DNA of 64,000 bases, taken from contig CM060857.1 of assembly GCA_030737835.1 (NCBI GenBank), positions 6,946,746 through 7,010,745 on the forward strand, read 5' to 3'. The position numbers were made by a program, and so were the translations under genes. Positions 48,715 to 61,597 of this stretch are shown one piece after another (position 1 is the first letter of the stretch; each line of letters starts with the position of its first letter). The notes below the pieces were generated by a model. The model worked only from the letters and a program-made list of their open reading frames with translations, was not told the DNA's origin and made no database searches. The stretch comes from Acorus gramineus. Taxonomy: Eukaryota; Streptophyta; Magnoliopsida; Acorales; Acoraceae.

Positions 48715-51700
48715 TGTCACGCCCCAGGGCGGCCGTCCCCGGGACGCGGCAAGCGTATACATGATATCAGCAGTCAATACAGGAGATCAATAGCATACCA
48801 TAAACAACAGCTAAAAAGACAACACAGACAACAAAGAGGCTGACATGATGTATACACAGATAGCGGAAGCTAAAAAGACTGAATCTGTAAATCAACAACA
48901 CATTACAGACTCGATACATAATCAACTGTCCTGTGAGAGCCAATATACACACAAACATCCAAATACAATCCAAACTAGGTGCCCAAGCACGAAATATATA
49001 CATACAATAAAAAAGGATGCTGATGGCCTCAAAAACTCGAGGGACGTGGCGCTACTCCGCTACTGGTGCAGTCGCTCAGGGAGCTCCTCCTTCAAGTCCG
49101 CCTCGGTAATCACTGGAGAAAAATATTATGCGAGGGGTGAGCCACACGCTCAGTGAATAGCACAACCCATGCATCACAATTCATATTAACCACAATTAAT
49201 CAGCAAAAGCCTCAAAGTGGCATAAACAACACAAATCCGCGGGTTCGTTACATCGCCGAACCACCACACCCTCACCCTCACCCTCACCCCTCAATAGGTG
49301 ACAAAGGATATTGGGACTTAATAGGCTGATAATCATCCTTACACAATCCAGTGGGTCGCCACATCGCCGGCCCACCACACCCTCACCCTCACCCCTCAAT
49401 ATGGTGACATAGGATATTGGGACTGACTAGGCTGTTGGTCACCCTTGGTCCACCGATAGTCTCTCCCCACTCCGTAGGCCGCTTGGCCACTCCCACATTC
49501 AGCACAGTCCGTCCCAAATCAGGAGGTGCCTACTGATGGGAGCCCCTGCACGGGACAGCCTTTCTAACGCCGGGGCAGTATCTACACGGATCCAACGAAG
49601 GGAACAGAACAGGCCATCCATACGCATATGATCCACTCGGATCCGCTGACAACACATCTCAACAACTCTAATGTCATGAATTCTTCAGAATTCCTCCAGG
49701 GCGCATAACCAAGATGCGGGGAAATATATATCAACATAACGAGGAAAAGAAACCTTGGGAGGGCAACCTGAGGTCCCGATATAGGACATCCCGCCAACCA
49801 AACAAGGAACACGGAGTACCCTAGCCCGGGTCTCAATGTTTACCTCGCAAGGCCCCTTATATTCCCTAAGGCATGCCAACAATATCATAAGCTTGCATTT
49901 AATTTAATAAATCAAACTAATAGGACGCATGCATAGGTCGAGGCTTTCCTAGCATGATAACAAGGTGACAGGATGCACGGCTCTTACACATATCCTAAGG
50001 GTGCAAGTCCCTAACATACAAGTCTAGGGTGGCATGCATTCTACACACTAATCATGCTTGCACAAATTACATATTAATCAGTTAATATTAACTATGGTGC
50101 CCCAGGGGAGGACGGTATACGCCCAAGTGCATATAGCGCCTCCCTACTGGGTTGGGTTGTCCCACTCACCGATAACCGGGTCGTCGCGCGACCGTCAAGA
50201 TCTGCAAGACAGGGTAATCAACCCGGTGAGTAAAATACACAAATACACCAAAAATACAAAAAAATACACTAAAAATACCCAACACTCGGACAAGCGTACA
50301 TACGGCCTGTACGCACGCGAGTCCGAGCACCCCGACTCACTCCCGAACCCCCGGCAGCCATCCGCACGGCCACCCGCCCCCGGATGCACCGCCGCGCCCC
50401 AGCCCGCGCCCCAGACTCCCTGCCGAGCCCAGCCTGCACGCCCGGACACCCTGCGAAACCTCCCGGGTGCACCGCGCGCTCACTGCGCCCCAGCGCAGCA
50501 ACCCGCGCGCACACCCGCACACCATGCGCCCTCGCGCCTCGCCCGCGCGCACCCCGCGCGCACCACCGCTCGCCCAGCGCGCCATTGCCTCGCTCCGCGC
50601 GCACCCCGCGCGCACCACCACTTGCCCAGCGCGCCATCGCCTCGCTCCGCGCGCACCCCGCGCGCACCACCGGCCTCGCCTCACCGCGTGCGCACAGCAC
50701 GCCTGTGCCTCTACGCAGCGCTCCGTGCGCACGCTCCCGCACGGTGCCCAGCGCCCAGTGCCGGCGCCCAGCGCCCAGTGCCCGCGCCCAGCGCCCAGCG
50801 CCCGCGACCAGCACACCCTCTTGCTCCACCCGAGCGCACGCCCGCACTCACGCCCCACAGCGCCCAGCCTGCGCTACCCTGCCTGCCTGCTTGCCAGCCT
50901 ACCAGGGACAGCCCGCCTGCCTGCTTGGCTGTCCGAGCCAGCCAACCACCACCCACCGGCCACCAGTGGCCTCCGACCGCCCCCAACCACCACCCACAGC
51001 CCCCAACCGTCCCCACCCATCCAAAACCACCCCCTAACAAGCATCTAAACATGGAAAAGAAGGAAAGAAACCTTACCCAAGGATAGGAAAGGAAAGGAAT
51101 GGGACCGGGAGCTCTTAGTGCACCGAAACACCTCCCCAATGACCTCCACCACCAAGCTCTTCATCAGCCCTCGAAATGGCTGAAATCAGAGGAGAAAAGA
51201 GGGCGTGAGAAGGGGCTAAACACATCGGAACTCGAATCCAAGACCACCGGTGGATAGATCGGGATGAGATCTAACCTTTCTATTCTTTGTGTTTTTGGTT
51301 TCAAGCACTCCAACTAGCTCAAAATCAAGAAAAGGAGAGAGGGGGAGAGAGAAAATCAAATGGAGAAGATGATGAATAGTGGGGAGCTAATTTTTAGATT
51401 CACTTAAATAAGTCAACACCACTTAATTTAGGGTTAACTAGGATTAAGGCTTGATTAATTAGATTTAAGTGAGTTTTGACTTAGGTCAACCCAACCACAC
51501 AAAAAAACAAAAAGGGTTGACCAAGTCATGGGCCCACTTTGACCGAGTCAACTCTCCCAATGACTTCTCGCTTGGTCAAAACCCGGATACGCCCCGGAAC
51601 TGTGAAATTCTGAAACGTACCGGAATTCGATGAAATTTTTGTGAGTGGCTTGGAATGGCACCAGGACACATAATATGCAGTTAGATTTTCAATCGGAGTC

Positions 51701-51826
51701 CTCAAACACAGGACGATAGCTAACAGTCCAAAATTTTAGCGGTTCTGATCGAAAAACGAAAAAACTCAAAAACTATCAGAATGCTCCAATGGTTACCAGA
51801 AGGCTAAAAGTGACACATATATAACA
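48715..51826 (-). repeat. Tekay-like 5' LTR
   Basis: 3112 bp, the partner of 40859-43735 with the same edges (TGTCACGCCCC...ATATATAACA). It has extra GC-rich minisatellite units near 50340-50480 that the other LTR lacks, and scattered base differences, so the two LTRs have diverged since insertion. The promoter should lie on the minus strand within it, but I could not place it. Confidence 0.95.
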
Positions 51827-51902
51827 TGAGGAGGGAGACGATGACGGGATGGACGATCCCGATGAGGCTGAGGTGGAGGCTCCTGGAGCCACACGAGCTG
51901 TG

Positions 51903-52739
51903 GTATGCCTCTATTTCCCTTTGTCTATTTATTTTATTCTATATATATGGGTATATATGTTTTGGTGGTATGAAATGTGTAAGAAGTATATATATGCGTC
52001 CTTTTAATAGGCATGCTTGTTTGTGTATGAAAAATGATCACGATGGGATTTCATAAGCACGCATTTCTTTATGGCTTATATGGTGCTTCATTGTGTATAG
52101 AGATATGGTGTTGGTTTTGATAAGAGATGTGTATGAAAAAGAGAAATAACTCTTTGAAATAATATGCCTTTAGGTGTGATAGTAATATAGGATGGCATGC
52201 AGGCATGTGTTTATGATCATGGTGGGAGTGTTATAAGTATGCTATTTCATAGACTTTAGAATGTTTTAACATGCTTGCATAGTGGGTTTGCATTATATAG
52301 GTATGGTGTTGTTCTAGTACAAGAGATGGTGGTGGGTTTGCATATGCATGAGTATGTGAGTTTTTAGGGGAGTGACAATTTTTGAAATAGATATGCTTTG
52401 ATGTGATAATGGCATAGAAAGGCAAGTAAGCATGTGTTGATGATCACGGTGGGAGTTTATAAGCATGCTTTACGGGGATGAATAGGTTTATAAAAAAAAA
52501 ATATGTTTGTGTAGTTTTAAGCAAGGTAAATCTTGAATAGTCTTTGGTCGTCTTAAGAGATAGGCCATGGTGGGATATTTTTGGGGAAAGTAGAGGTGTA
52601 TTTCATGCTTGACTATTTTCATGCTTTGTTTAATTTGAATATTTTTCTAAGCATGGTTTAGAATGAAAATTTCGTTTAGGATTCTCACCTTTCGGACGTC
52701 TTTTGTTTTGGACTAACCCCCCTTCTTCTGTTGTTTCAG
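51903..52739 (+). other. First intron of the PMD pseudogene
   Basis: Starts GTATGC and ends TTGTTTCAG. T-rich, with several repeats of 'gatcacgatggga/gatcacggtggga' and 'gcatgctt' words. I see no other gene. Confidence 0.7.
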
Positions 52740-53616
52740 CGGCCGAATCGCATTCGAGCCTTGTGGCATGGGACGAAGAGATGGTACTCAGCCTTGGGGC
52801 TGGGGGAGAGGGACTTGGTGGATGGAGCAGGCTTCCGCTCCTTTTTGATTGAGCCCTTCCACATTCATCGCCCATATCTTGAGGCGTTAGCAGAGTGATG
52901 GGATCCGGAGAGTTGCGCCTTCATTCTCCCCACGGGTGCGGTGATGCCGACGCTCGAGGATGTTGAGCGGATCACGGGCCTCCCAGCCTTGGGTGAGGCG
53001 GTGATAGCGGCCACCAGTCCAGACTACAAGGCGCTCTTCTGGAAGTTGATTAGGGATTTGGAGTACGTGGAGCATGAGAGGTCACTAAATCGGATTCCCC
53101 TCGGTCAATTGTCGAGGCAGTATGGCCTTGGCTCTTTCATGGAGCATCAGAAGGGTGAAGCTGCGTGCCCACAGAGGGCTCGGAGAGAGTTGAGGGTGCT
53201 TTTCCTTTATTTCTTCGGCTGAGTCCTCTTATCGATGGCCTCCGACAAGGTTTCCTCTCACTTCTTGTTGCTGATGGGGGACTTGGCGACGATGGGCCAC
53301 TTCGCTTGGGGTGCGGCCATGCTGGATCATCTCTTCGTGGAGCTGTCGAAGAAGGTGAAGAGGGCCGAGGGCAAGAATCTGGCGGTTTCGTCGCATTTCT
53401 ACAGGTTTAATTAGCAAAAATAGAAAGGATTTGATCTCTGTTTATTCACTTCACCTGACTTTGGTTTTGGTTTTCCTTCTACAGATTTTCGGGTATGAGC
53501 ATTTTACCATTGCTCGTCCGACCCAGCTGGGCTTTAACCACGCCCTCCCTTGGGCTATGAGATGGGCGCCTCCAAAGGCTTCTTGCTTGCGTCGCCTCGC
53601 TCAGTTCCGGCAGGCC

Positions 53617-56600
53617 TGTCATGCCCCAGGCATCCCCGAGACGTGGCAATAATAAATATAATATCAGCTATCAATACCTGAGGTCAATAAGGACACCAAC
53701 AACAATACACAAGGCGGCAAAGCAAGATAATGATAACTGACTGAAAAGCGGAAGCATAATATATAACAATGTCTGTAATTCAAAAACATTATTACAGACC
53801 CGAATACACAATCAATGTCCTGTGAAAGCCAAGTCTAGACCAAAGAAAATACAACCTGTGCCACATGCACGATTTACAAAGCATAAAATGACTCTAGGAA
53901 TGCTGACAGCCTTGCACTCGCCACCCGCCGGCAGAACGCTCCACGCCCATAAGACCACGCCACAGGAAAGCTCCAGCTCCACGCCCAACACTGCCCCTGA
54001 AAAGAAATAGTATGCGAGGGGTGAGCTTTAAGCTCAGTGAGTGGCTGGAAACCAATCACCATTCTACAGTTCAACACATAATCAATTTCCTTTCAAGGAA
54101 AACATGGGTAGAAACCCAATGGATAACAGGGTCACGCGGCGGCGCGACCAACCTCACCCCCACCCTCACTCCCGGAGGGAGTCTTTTGGGACTTATGGGG
54201 AGAGACCATACCGTCGGTCGAAGAGACCCGGATTTACTGGTCTACTCAACACTACTGGATCATCTACATCTAGATAATCGCCCATCGATGTCCTTCAACA
54301 TCCATCACGAGACCGGACCCAACATCTATGGGAACGGTCAAACAACGAATGGGTCACGAGGGATGTGTCTTTGCCTCATCCACACCCTCACTCCTGAAAG
54401 GAGACATCTTGGGACTTTGGGAAGAGACTTAGACTGCTCTACACCCCTGGTCCACTGGTAGCCTCTCCCCGCTCCGTAGCTTACCTGTATACTCCCACGA
54501 TCAGCACAGTCCGAACACATCAGAGGTACCTACAGATGGGAGCCCTCTGTCAGTATAGCCTGTCTAACGCCGGGGCTGTCACTACACGGATCCAACGAAG
54601 GGAAGAACGATTCCACGCTCGCGACATCATTCATTAACCCTCTTCCGGGTAGTATCTACAACCCGATCTCCTCAACTCACCGCTCTACACCCTTGGTCCA
54701 CCGGTAGCCTCTCCCACCCTCGTGGCCTCCGCCTAGTCCTCTGACAGGTATAGCCAACGCCGGGAAGTTCCTACATCGGATCCAACGAAGGGGAGAACGA
54801 TCCCATGTTCGCAAAGCGAAACCCAATGGAAAACAACCACTCTCGATACTCGCTCATCGAGATATCACACACATGCATAACCACAACCAACACACTCATA
54901 TTAACCTCAAAGTAGTCATAGTCCCTAAACGGGAGTAACTACACAAGTTAGAGGGTCGTAACATCGCCGACCCACCACACCCTCACCCTCACCCTCGAAG
55001 GGGTGACATGGTCTCTTGGGACTGACTAGGCTGTTAATCACCCTTGGTCCACCAATAGCCTCTCCTCCACTCCGTAGCTCGCCTGGTCTACTCCCACGAT
55101 CAGCACAGTCTGACGCATCGGAGGTACCTACAGATGGGAGCCCTCTGTCAGGACAGCCTGTCTAACGCTGGGGAGTCTCTACACGGATCCAACGAAGGGA
55201 AGAGAACAGCCTACCCACACGCATGCGATCCTCTTGGATCCGTCGACAACGCTTCCTAACATTTCTAATGTCATGAATTCTCAAGAATTCCTCCAGGGCG
55301 CATAACTAAGATGCGGGGAAACATATATTATAACCACAAGGTTATAATATTCTCTAAGGCATGCTTACAACAATATAATCACATAATCCCATCTTGATTT
55401 AAATAAATTAAACTAAATGGGAACATGCATAGGTCGAGGCTTTCCTAGCATGAAACATGGTGACTAAACATGCATAGGCCGCTATACATGATATAAGGGT
55501 GCATATCCCTAGCATACAAAGTCTAAGGTGGCATGGATACATCATATTAATCATGCATAGATCAAGGCTTTTAAGTACAGGACATGGTGTCCAGGCATGT
55601 ACGGGCCTCTATACACGATACATGGATGTATATCCCTAGCATGCAAAATATCTACATATTAGTTAGGGGGCCCCATCGATGCGCGACGCGCGTCTACGCG
55701 GGTCGAGCGTCGAGCGCATCCCGAGAGGGGGGGGGGATTGGAATCGAACCACTCACCTTACAACCCGGGACCTCGCGCATCCCATCCGACGAGATCTGCA
55801 AGGTAGGGGCATCCAATTTGGTGAGTATCAACACAATTTACGCATAGACAACAATAGAAATACCCAATACTCGGACAAACATGCATACGGGCTCGCACGC
55901 ATGCGAGCACGCACGTACGCACGCGAGTCCGAGTGCCCCGACACCTACCCGAACCCTCGGGCAGCCACACGCATGGCCCCCTGCACGCGCACGCACGCAC
56001 GCACCCCAGCACCATCGGCGCACTACCGCGCGCCTGCCCACGTGCCCAGACGCGCGGCCACATGCGCGCGTGCCCGCGCGCACAACGCGTCCAGCCCTGC
56101 GCGTACCCACGCGCACTGCGCCCCTGCGCAGCACCCTGCGCGCACGCCCCAGCACGTGCACGCACGCGCACGCACGCGCGCGCGCGCACTGGTCCCCTGC
56201 CCCGTGCCCAGGCACATACCCAGGCGCACTGCCGCGCGCGCGCACGCTTGCGCGCACGCCCGCGCGCGCCCGCGCGCACCCCCGCTGGCGCCAGCACCCT
56301 CGCGCACCGGCGCGACCACCCCCGCGCGCACCCGCGCACTCGCGAGCACGCGCCCGCACGCGTCTGCGCGTCCGCCTGCGCCCGCGCGCAGACATCCCCC
56401 AACGCGCGCCCACTATGCCCTAACCCCATTTTAACCCTTACCAACCCCTCACACACACCCTAACACATCTACCCAACATGTGTCACTCCCCAAGGCGGCC
56501 GTCCCCGGGACGCGGCAAGTGTATACATGATATCAGCAGTCTATACAGGACATCAATAAAATACTCTAAACAACAACTAAAATGACAACACAGATGAAAG

Positions 56601-59600
56601 CAAGGCTGACATGATATATACACAGATAGCGGAAGCTAAAAGACTGAGTCTGTAATCCAAAAACATACTACAGACTCGATACATAATCAAATGTCCTGTG
56701 AGAGCCAGTATACACACATACACCCAAATACAATCCAAACTGGGTGCCCAAGCATGGAAATATATACATACAATCAAAAGGATGCTGATGGGCTCTAAAA
56801 CTCGCGCGACATGGTGCTACTCCGCTACTGGTGCAGTCTCTCAGGGAGCTCCTCCTTCAAGTCCGCCTCAGTAATCACTGGAGAAAAACATTATGCGAGG
56901 GGTGAACCACACGCTCAGTGAATAGCACAACCCATGCATCACAATTTATATTAACCACAAATAATCAAATCAATAGCCTCAAAGTGGCAGGAACTACACA
57001 ACTCCAGTGGGTCGCTACATCGTTGAACCACCACACCCTCACCCTCACCCCTCAATAGGTGACATAGGATGTTGGGACTTAATAGGCTGATAATCATCCT
57101 ACACAAATCCAGTGGGTCGCTACATCGCCGACCCACCACACCCTCACCCTCACCCCTCAATATGGTGACATAGGATATTGGGACTGACTAGGCTGTTGGT
57201 CACCCTTGGTCCACCGATAGTCTTTCCTCCACTCCGTAGCCGCTTGGCCACTCCCACATTCAGCACAGTCCGTCCCAAATCAGGAGGTGCCTACTGATGG
57301 GAGCCCTCTCACGGGACGGCCTTTCTAACGCTGGGGCAATCTCTACACGGATCCAACGAAGGGAACAGAACAGCCTATCCATACGCATATGATCACCTCG
57401 GATCCGCCGACAACACATCTCAACAACTCTAATGTCTTGAATTCTTCAGAATTCCTCCAGTGCGCATAACCAAGATGCGGGGAATATATAAGATAATAAT
57501 GAGGAAAAGAAACCTTGGGAGGGCAACCTGAGGTCCCGATATAGGACATCCCGACAACCAAACAAGGAACACGGAGTACCCTAGCCCGGGTCTCAATGTT
57601 GACCTCGCAAGGCCCCCTTAATATTCCCCAAGGCATACTAATAGACATATGCTCGCATTTAATTTAATAAATCAAACTATTAGGACACATGCATAGGTCG
57701 AGGCTTTCCTAACATGATAACAAGGTGACAGGATGCATGGCTCTTACACATATCCTAAGGGTGCAAGTCCCTAACATACAAGGTCTAGGGTGGCATGCAT
57801 TCTACACATTAATCATGCTTGCATAGATTACATATTAACAAGTTAATATTAACTATGGTGCCCCAGGGGAGGACGGTATACGCCCAAGTGCATATAGCGC
57901 CTCCCAACTGGGTTGGGTTGTCCCACTCACCAATAACCGGGTCGTCGCGCGACCGTCCGTCAAGATCTGCAAGACAGGGTAATCAACTCGGTGAGTAAAA
58001 TACACAAATACACCAAAAATACACTAAAAATACACAACACTTGGGCAAACGTACATACGGCCCGTACGCACGCGAGCCCGAGCACCCCGATTCAATCCGA
58101 ACCCCCGGGCAGCCGTACGCACGGCCACCCGCCCCGGGCGCACAGCCGATCCCCGGCCCGCGCGCCCAGACGCACTGCTGAGCCCAGCCCGCACGGCCGG
58201 ACACTCTGCCGAGTCCCCCCGAATGCACCGCGCGCTCACAGCTCCCCAGCGCAGCGACTCGCGCGCGCACCCGCATGCCCAGCGCTCCATCGCCTCGCCC
58301 CGCGCACACCCCGCGCGCACCACCGGCTCGCCTCATCGCGCGCGCACAGCACGCCTGCGCCTCTGCGCAGCGCTCCGCGCGCACGTCCCCGCACGGTGTC
58401 CTACGCGCAGCATCCGCACGCGGTCCCGCGCGCACGCCCGCACTGCGCCTCTGCGCAGCGCCCCGCGCGCACGCCGCGCACGGCGCCCAGCGTGCAGCAC
58501 CCGCACGCTCTTGCTCCACCCGAGCGCACGCCCGCGCGCACGCGCGCGTGCTCTGCCTGCCCTGCTCGCCAGCTTGCCTGCCTGTGCTGCCAGCCTACCC
58601 GAGCTGGCCTGCCATCCTGCCCGAGCCACCCTACCACCTCTCCGACGGCCACCAATGGCCTCCAACCGCCACCAACCGCCGCCAACGGCCACCCACCTCC
58701 ACCAACAGTCAAAACACCCTCCTAACATGCATCTAAACATGGTAAGGAAGGAAAGAAACCTTACTCAAGGAAGAAAGGAAGGAAGGGGAAGATCGGTTGC
58801 TCTTTGCGCACCGAAACACCTCTCAAGGACCACCACCACCTAGATCTCTTTCAGCCTTCAAAGGGGCTGAAATCAGAGGAGAAAAGAGGGTATGAGAGGG
58901 GGTCATACATGAGGAAACTTGGAAAAGAAACCATAGGAAGATAGATCAGGTCAATACCTACCCTTTCCCTTCTTTGTGTTCTTGGTTTCAAGCACTCTAG
59001 CTAGCTCAAATGGTGGAAAAAGAGAGAGGGGGAGAGAGAAATTTAATTGGGGAAGATGATGAATAGTGGGGGAAGAATATATTTTTAGCTCACTTATAAT
59101 CAACTCTCACTTAGATTAGGCTAAACTAGGTTTAGTTAGGGTTTAAGAGGATTAGTGAGGCTTAAGTGAGCTTTGACTTGGGTCAACCCAACCACACAAA
59201 AAAACAAAAGGGGTTGACCAAGTCATGGGCCCACTTTGACCAAGTCAACTTTCACAATGACTTCTCGCTCGGTCAAAACCCAGATACGCCACAAAACTGT
59301 GAAATTCTAAAATGTTACCGGAATTCGATGAAATTTTTGTGAGTGGCTTGAAATGGCACCAGGACACATAATATGCAGTTAGATTTTCAATCGGAGTCCT
59401 CAAACTCAGGATGATAGCTAACAGTCCAAAATTTTAGCGGTTCGATCGAAAAACGAAAAAAACTCAAAAACTGCCAGAATGCTCCAATGGTTACCATAAG
59501 GCTAAAAGTGACACATATATAACAACATGCATGACCCTCCCAACATCCCCTTAAGCCATGAAAATCAAGAAAAGAAGGGGAGGAGCTCACCTTGGAGGGG

Positions 59601-60428
59601 GAACAAAAGGGGGAGGTTCGGGGGCCCTCGACGCACCCGCGACCACCTCAACCGCCACCACCACCACCACCACCACCACCACCTCTTCGGCCTCCTCAGC
59701 CCTCCCATGGCTGCAAATCAGGGGGGGAAAGATAGAGCATGAGAGGGAGCTTGAGAGGAGAGAAGACAAGCAACAACAACAACACATGAAACACCTACTC
59801 TTTTCCTTCACTTCTTCCATCTCTTTTTCATTGGGGAAAATCCACAAACACATGGGGGGCTTGTGTGAGAGGAAGAGAGACTCAAAAAAATGCTAGTCGT
59901 GGGAGTGAGAGGGGAAGAGAGAGAGAGGAAGATATTTATCACAAATATCTAAAGAGGGAAAAGACCTAGACGCCCTTTGACTAGAAATTCTGCGTATGCT
60001 TCACTGAAACAGCCATAACTTCCTCGATATAGCTCCGAATTGCTCAATTGCAAGTCCATTGGAAAGCCAAGAAGATTATCTAGAACTTTCATGTTCATGC
60101 CAAGATCAAATGATCTCTCCAGCTATTCCGAAATTAGATCTAAACATGGAACAGGGCTGCTGCCAGAATTTTCATCCCCGGGGTATACTTGGAAAAATAC
60201 CCATAACTTTTACTACAGGAGTCCAGTTGATCTAATTCCACTTCTGTACGAAAGCTAACTCAAAACTGGACATCTCATAGTAAACTCATATTTAAACCTC
60301 TTCATCTTAGATTTTAACAAAATCAAATCCAAATACCAAAATCAGGAATACATAACTTCTAGGAAAAAAAAAAAAAATTATGTACCCAAATTTTCAAATA
60401 GAGCGCTCCAAATGACACAGGCACAACA
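53617..60428 (-). mobile_element. Solo LTR (divergent Tekay-like subfamily), holding a nested solo LTR
   Basis: Left edge TGTCATGCCCCAGGCATCCC, right edge GACACAGGCACAACA, with perfect AGGCC duplications at 53612-53616 and 60429-60433 that rejoin PMD exon 3 in frame (cag gcc ttc). Without the nested insertion (56481-59524 plus one ACATG) it is 3763 bp, longer than the other LTRs. It has the same internal plan (ACCCTC units, GC-rich minisatellite at 55880-56400) plus a duplicated block with 'cctctccc...ctccgtagc' at 54440-55080 and a (CAC)n run near 59657-59690. No internal region is present, so it was left by LTR-LTR recombination. Confidence 0.92.
56481..59524 (-). mobile_element. Solo LTR of the Tekay-like family, nested in another solo LTR
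   Basis: 3044 bp, TGTCACTCCCCAAGGCGGCC to CACATATATAACA, with perfect ACATG duplications at 56476-56480 and 59525-59529. Closely similar to 40859-43735, including the right-end block. No internal sequence is present. Confidence 0.95.
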
Positions 60429-61008
60429 AGGCCTTCCACGCTTTAAAGGAAGAAGAGGTATATATCTTTGGGATTTCTTGCTTGTACTTGACTTTGTTTT
60501 GTCTGAGCTCTCTTCTTTATTCCATGGTATTCTTTGTTGCAGATGACTTGGAGGCCCTATACTGAGGAGGCAGTCCCCGAGGAGCTGTCGTGGGACATCT
60601 GGCTGATCTTCTTCAACAAGGTGATTTTCATGCGATCATCCGGGTGGTCCGCCAGCTCAGGTACCATTAGTGGGTGCTTGATCCCCTACCGAAGTGTCCC
60701 CCAATCTCGATGGCCGGAATTCCTCGGGATACGACCCTCCCGAGGAACTACGCAGTGTACGTGGTGGGATGGGATGCGAGAGGGACCTTGTTCGAGCGTC
60801 GTCCCAAGGTGGTTGGCAGCGAGGAGTACATGGCCTGGTTCCGCCAAGAATATGTCAACATTCTTGGGACCATGGAGGAGGAGATCCCGGATGCCTATGC
60901 AAGAAAAGCTCTCCCTCTTCTCCGTCTTTTCTTTCTTCTACTCCATATTTAAAAGATGTGTTCTTGATACAGGCTAAACTGAATAAGCTGGAGAAGAAGC
61001 TCAAAACT

Positions 61009-61597
61009 TGTCATGCCCCAGGGCGGCCGTCCCCGGGACGCGGCAAGTGTATACATGATATCAGCAGTTATACAGGAGATCAATAAAATACTCTAAACAA
61101 CCTCTAAAATGACAACACAGACGAAAGCAAGGCTGACATGATATATACACAGATAGCGGAAGCTAAAGACTGAGTCTGTAATCCAAAACATACTACAGAC
61201 TCGATACATAATCAAATGTCCTGTGAGAGCCAATATACACACATACATCCAAATATAATACAACGAGTGCCCAAGCATGGAAATATATACATACAGTCAA
61301 AAGAAAGGATGCTGATGGCCTCTAATACTCACGGGACGTGGCGCTGCTCCACTACTGATGAAGTCTCTCGAGAAGCTCCTCCTTCAGATCCGCCTCGGTG
61401 ATAACTGGAGAAACATTATGCGAGGGGTGAGCCACACGCTCAGTGAATAGCACAACCCATGCATCACAACTCATATTAACCACAAATAATCATTAAAAGC
61501 CTCAAAGTGGCAGGAACAACACAATCCAGTGGGTCGCTACATCACCGACCCACCACACCCTCACCCTCACCCCTCAATAGGTGACATAGGATATTGG
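61009..61597 (-). mobile_element. Tekay-like LTR, first 589 bases, interrupted by the next LTR
   Basis: Starts TGTCATGCCCCAGGGCGGCC immediately after PMD sequence ending AAACT (61004-61008) and follows the family consensus up to the ACCCTC units and 'gacataggatattgg', where a second LTR begins. The rest and its duplication lie beyond the window. Confidence 0.88.

Larger units (their letters stand above)
40859..51826 (-). mobile_element. Complete Tekay/Del-like Ty3/gypsy retrotransposon
   Basis: 10,968 bp with LTRs at 40859-43735 (3') and 48715-51826 (5'), and perfect TGAGG duplications at 40854-40858 and 51827-51831. On the minus strand: 5' LTR, initiator-Met primer site, gag, protease-RT-RNase H, integrase with a C-terminal chromodomain-like segment, polypurine tract, 3' LTR. 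The chromodomain-like tail and unusually long LTRs point to the Tekay (Del) chromovirus lineage. It sits inside exon 1 of the PMD gene. Frameshifts in gag, at the RNase H/integrase junction and in integrase make it non-autonomous now. The LTRs differ in length by 235 bp, mainly from GC-rich repeat units. Confidence 0.95.
40249..61008 (+). pseudogene. Plant mobile domain (PMD) gene, multi-exon, split by at least three LTR insertions
   Basis: Exon 1 starts at ATG 40249, encodes a low-complexity Glu/Gly/Ala-rich N-terminus, and resumes after the Tekay element at 51832-51902 (donor GTATGC). Exon 2 (52740-53404) begins RPNRIRALWHGTKRW and has the PMD core (FILPTGAVMPTLEDVERITG, then LASDKV/WGAAMLDHLF-like text). 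Exon 3 is 53485-53616 plus 60434-60457 across a solo LTR (IFGYEHFTIARP). Exon 4 (60543 to about 60898) begins MTWRPYTEEAV and contains YMAWFRQEYVNIL. A last segment (60974-61008, coiled AKLNKLEKKLKT) is cut by another LTR. Decay: TGA at 52896-52898 and 53220-53222, a frameshift near 53370, a frameshift near 60620, and TAG at 60668-60670. PMD proteins in plants are either host nuclear proteins (MAIN family) or passengers of transposons. The antisense position behind a Tat 3' LTR favours the latter. Confidence 0.8.

Noticed and set aside
53617..55680. Repeated blocks spaced by unique sequence as a CRISPR-like array
   Set aside because: The spacing and units are those of diverged LTR-internal repeats in a plant genome; no short uniform repeats or cas genes.
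59527..59896. ORF with a poly-His stretch
   Set aside because: A (CAC)n microsatellite inside the solo LTR; no supporting structure.
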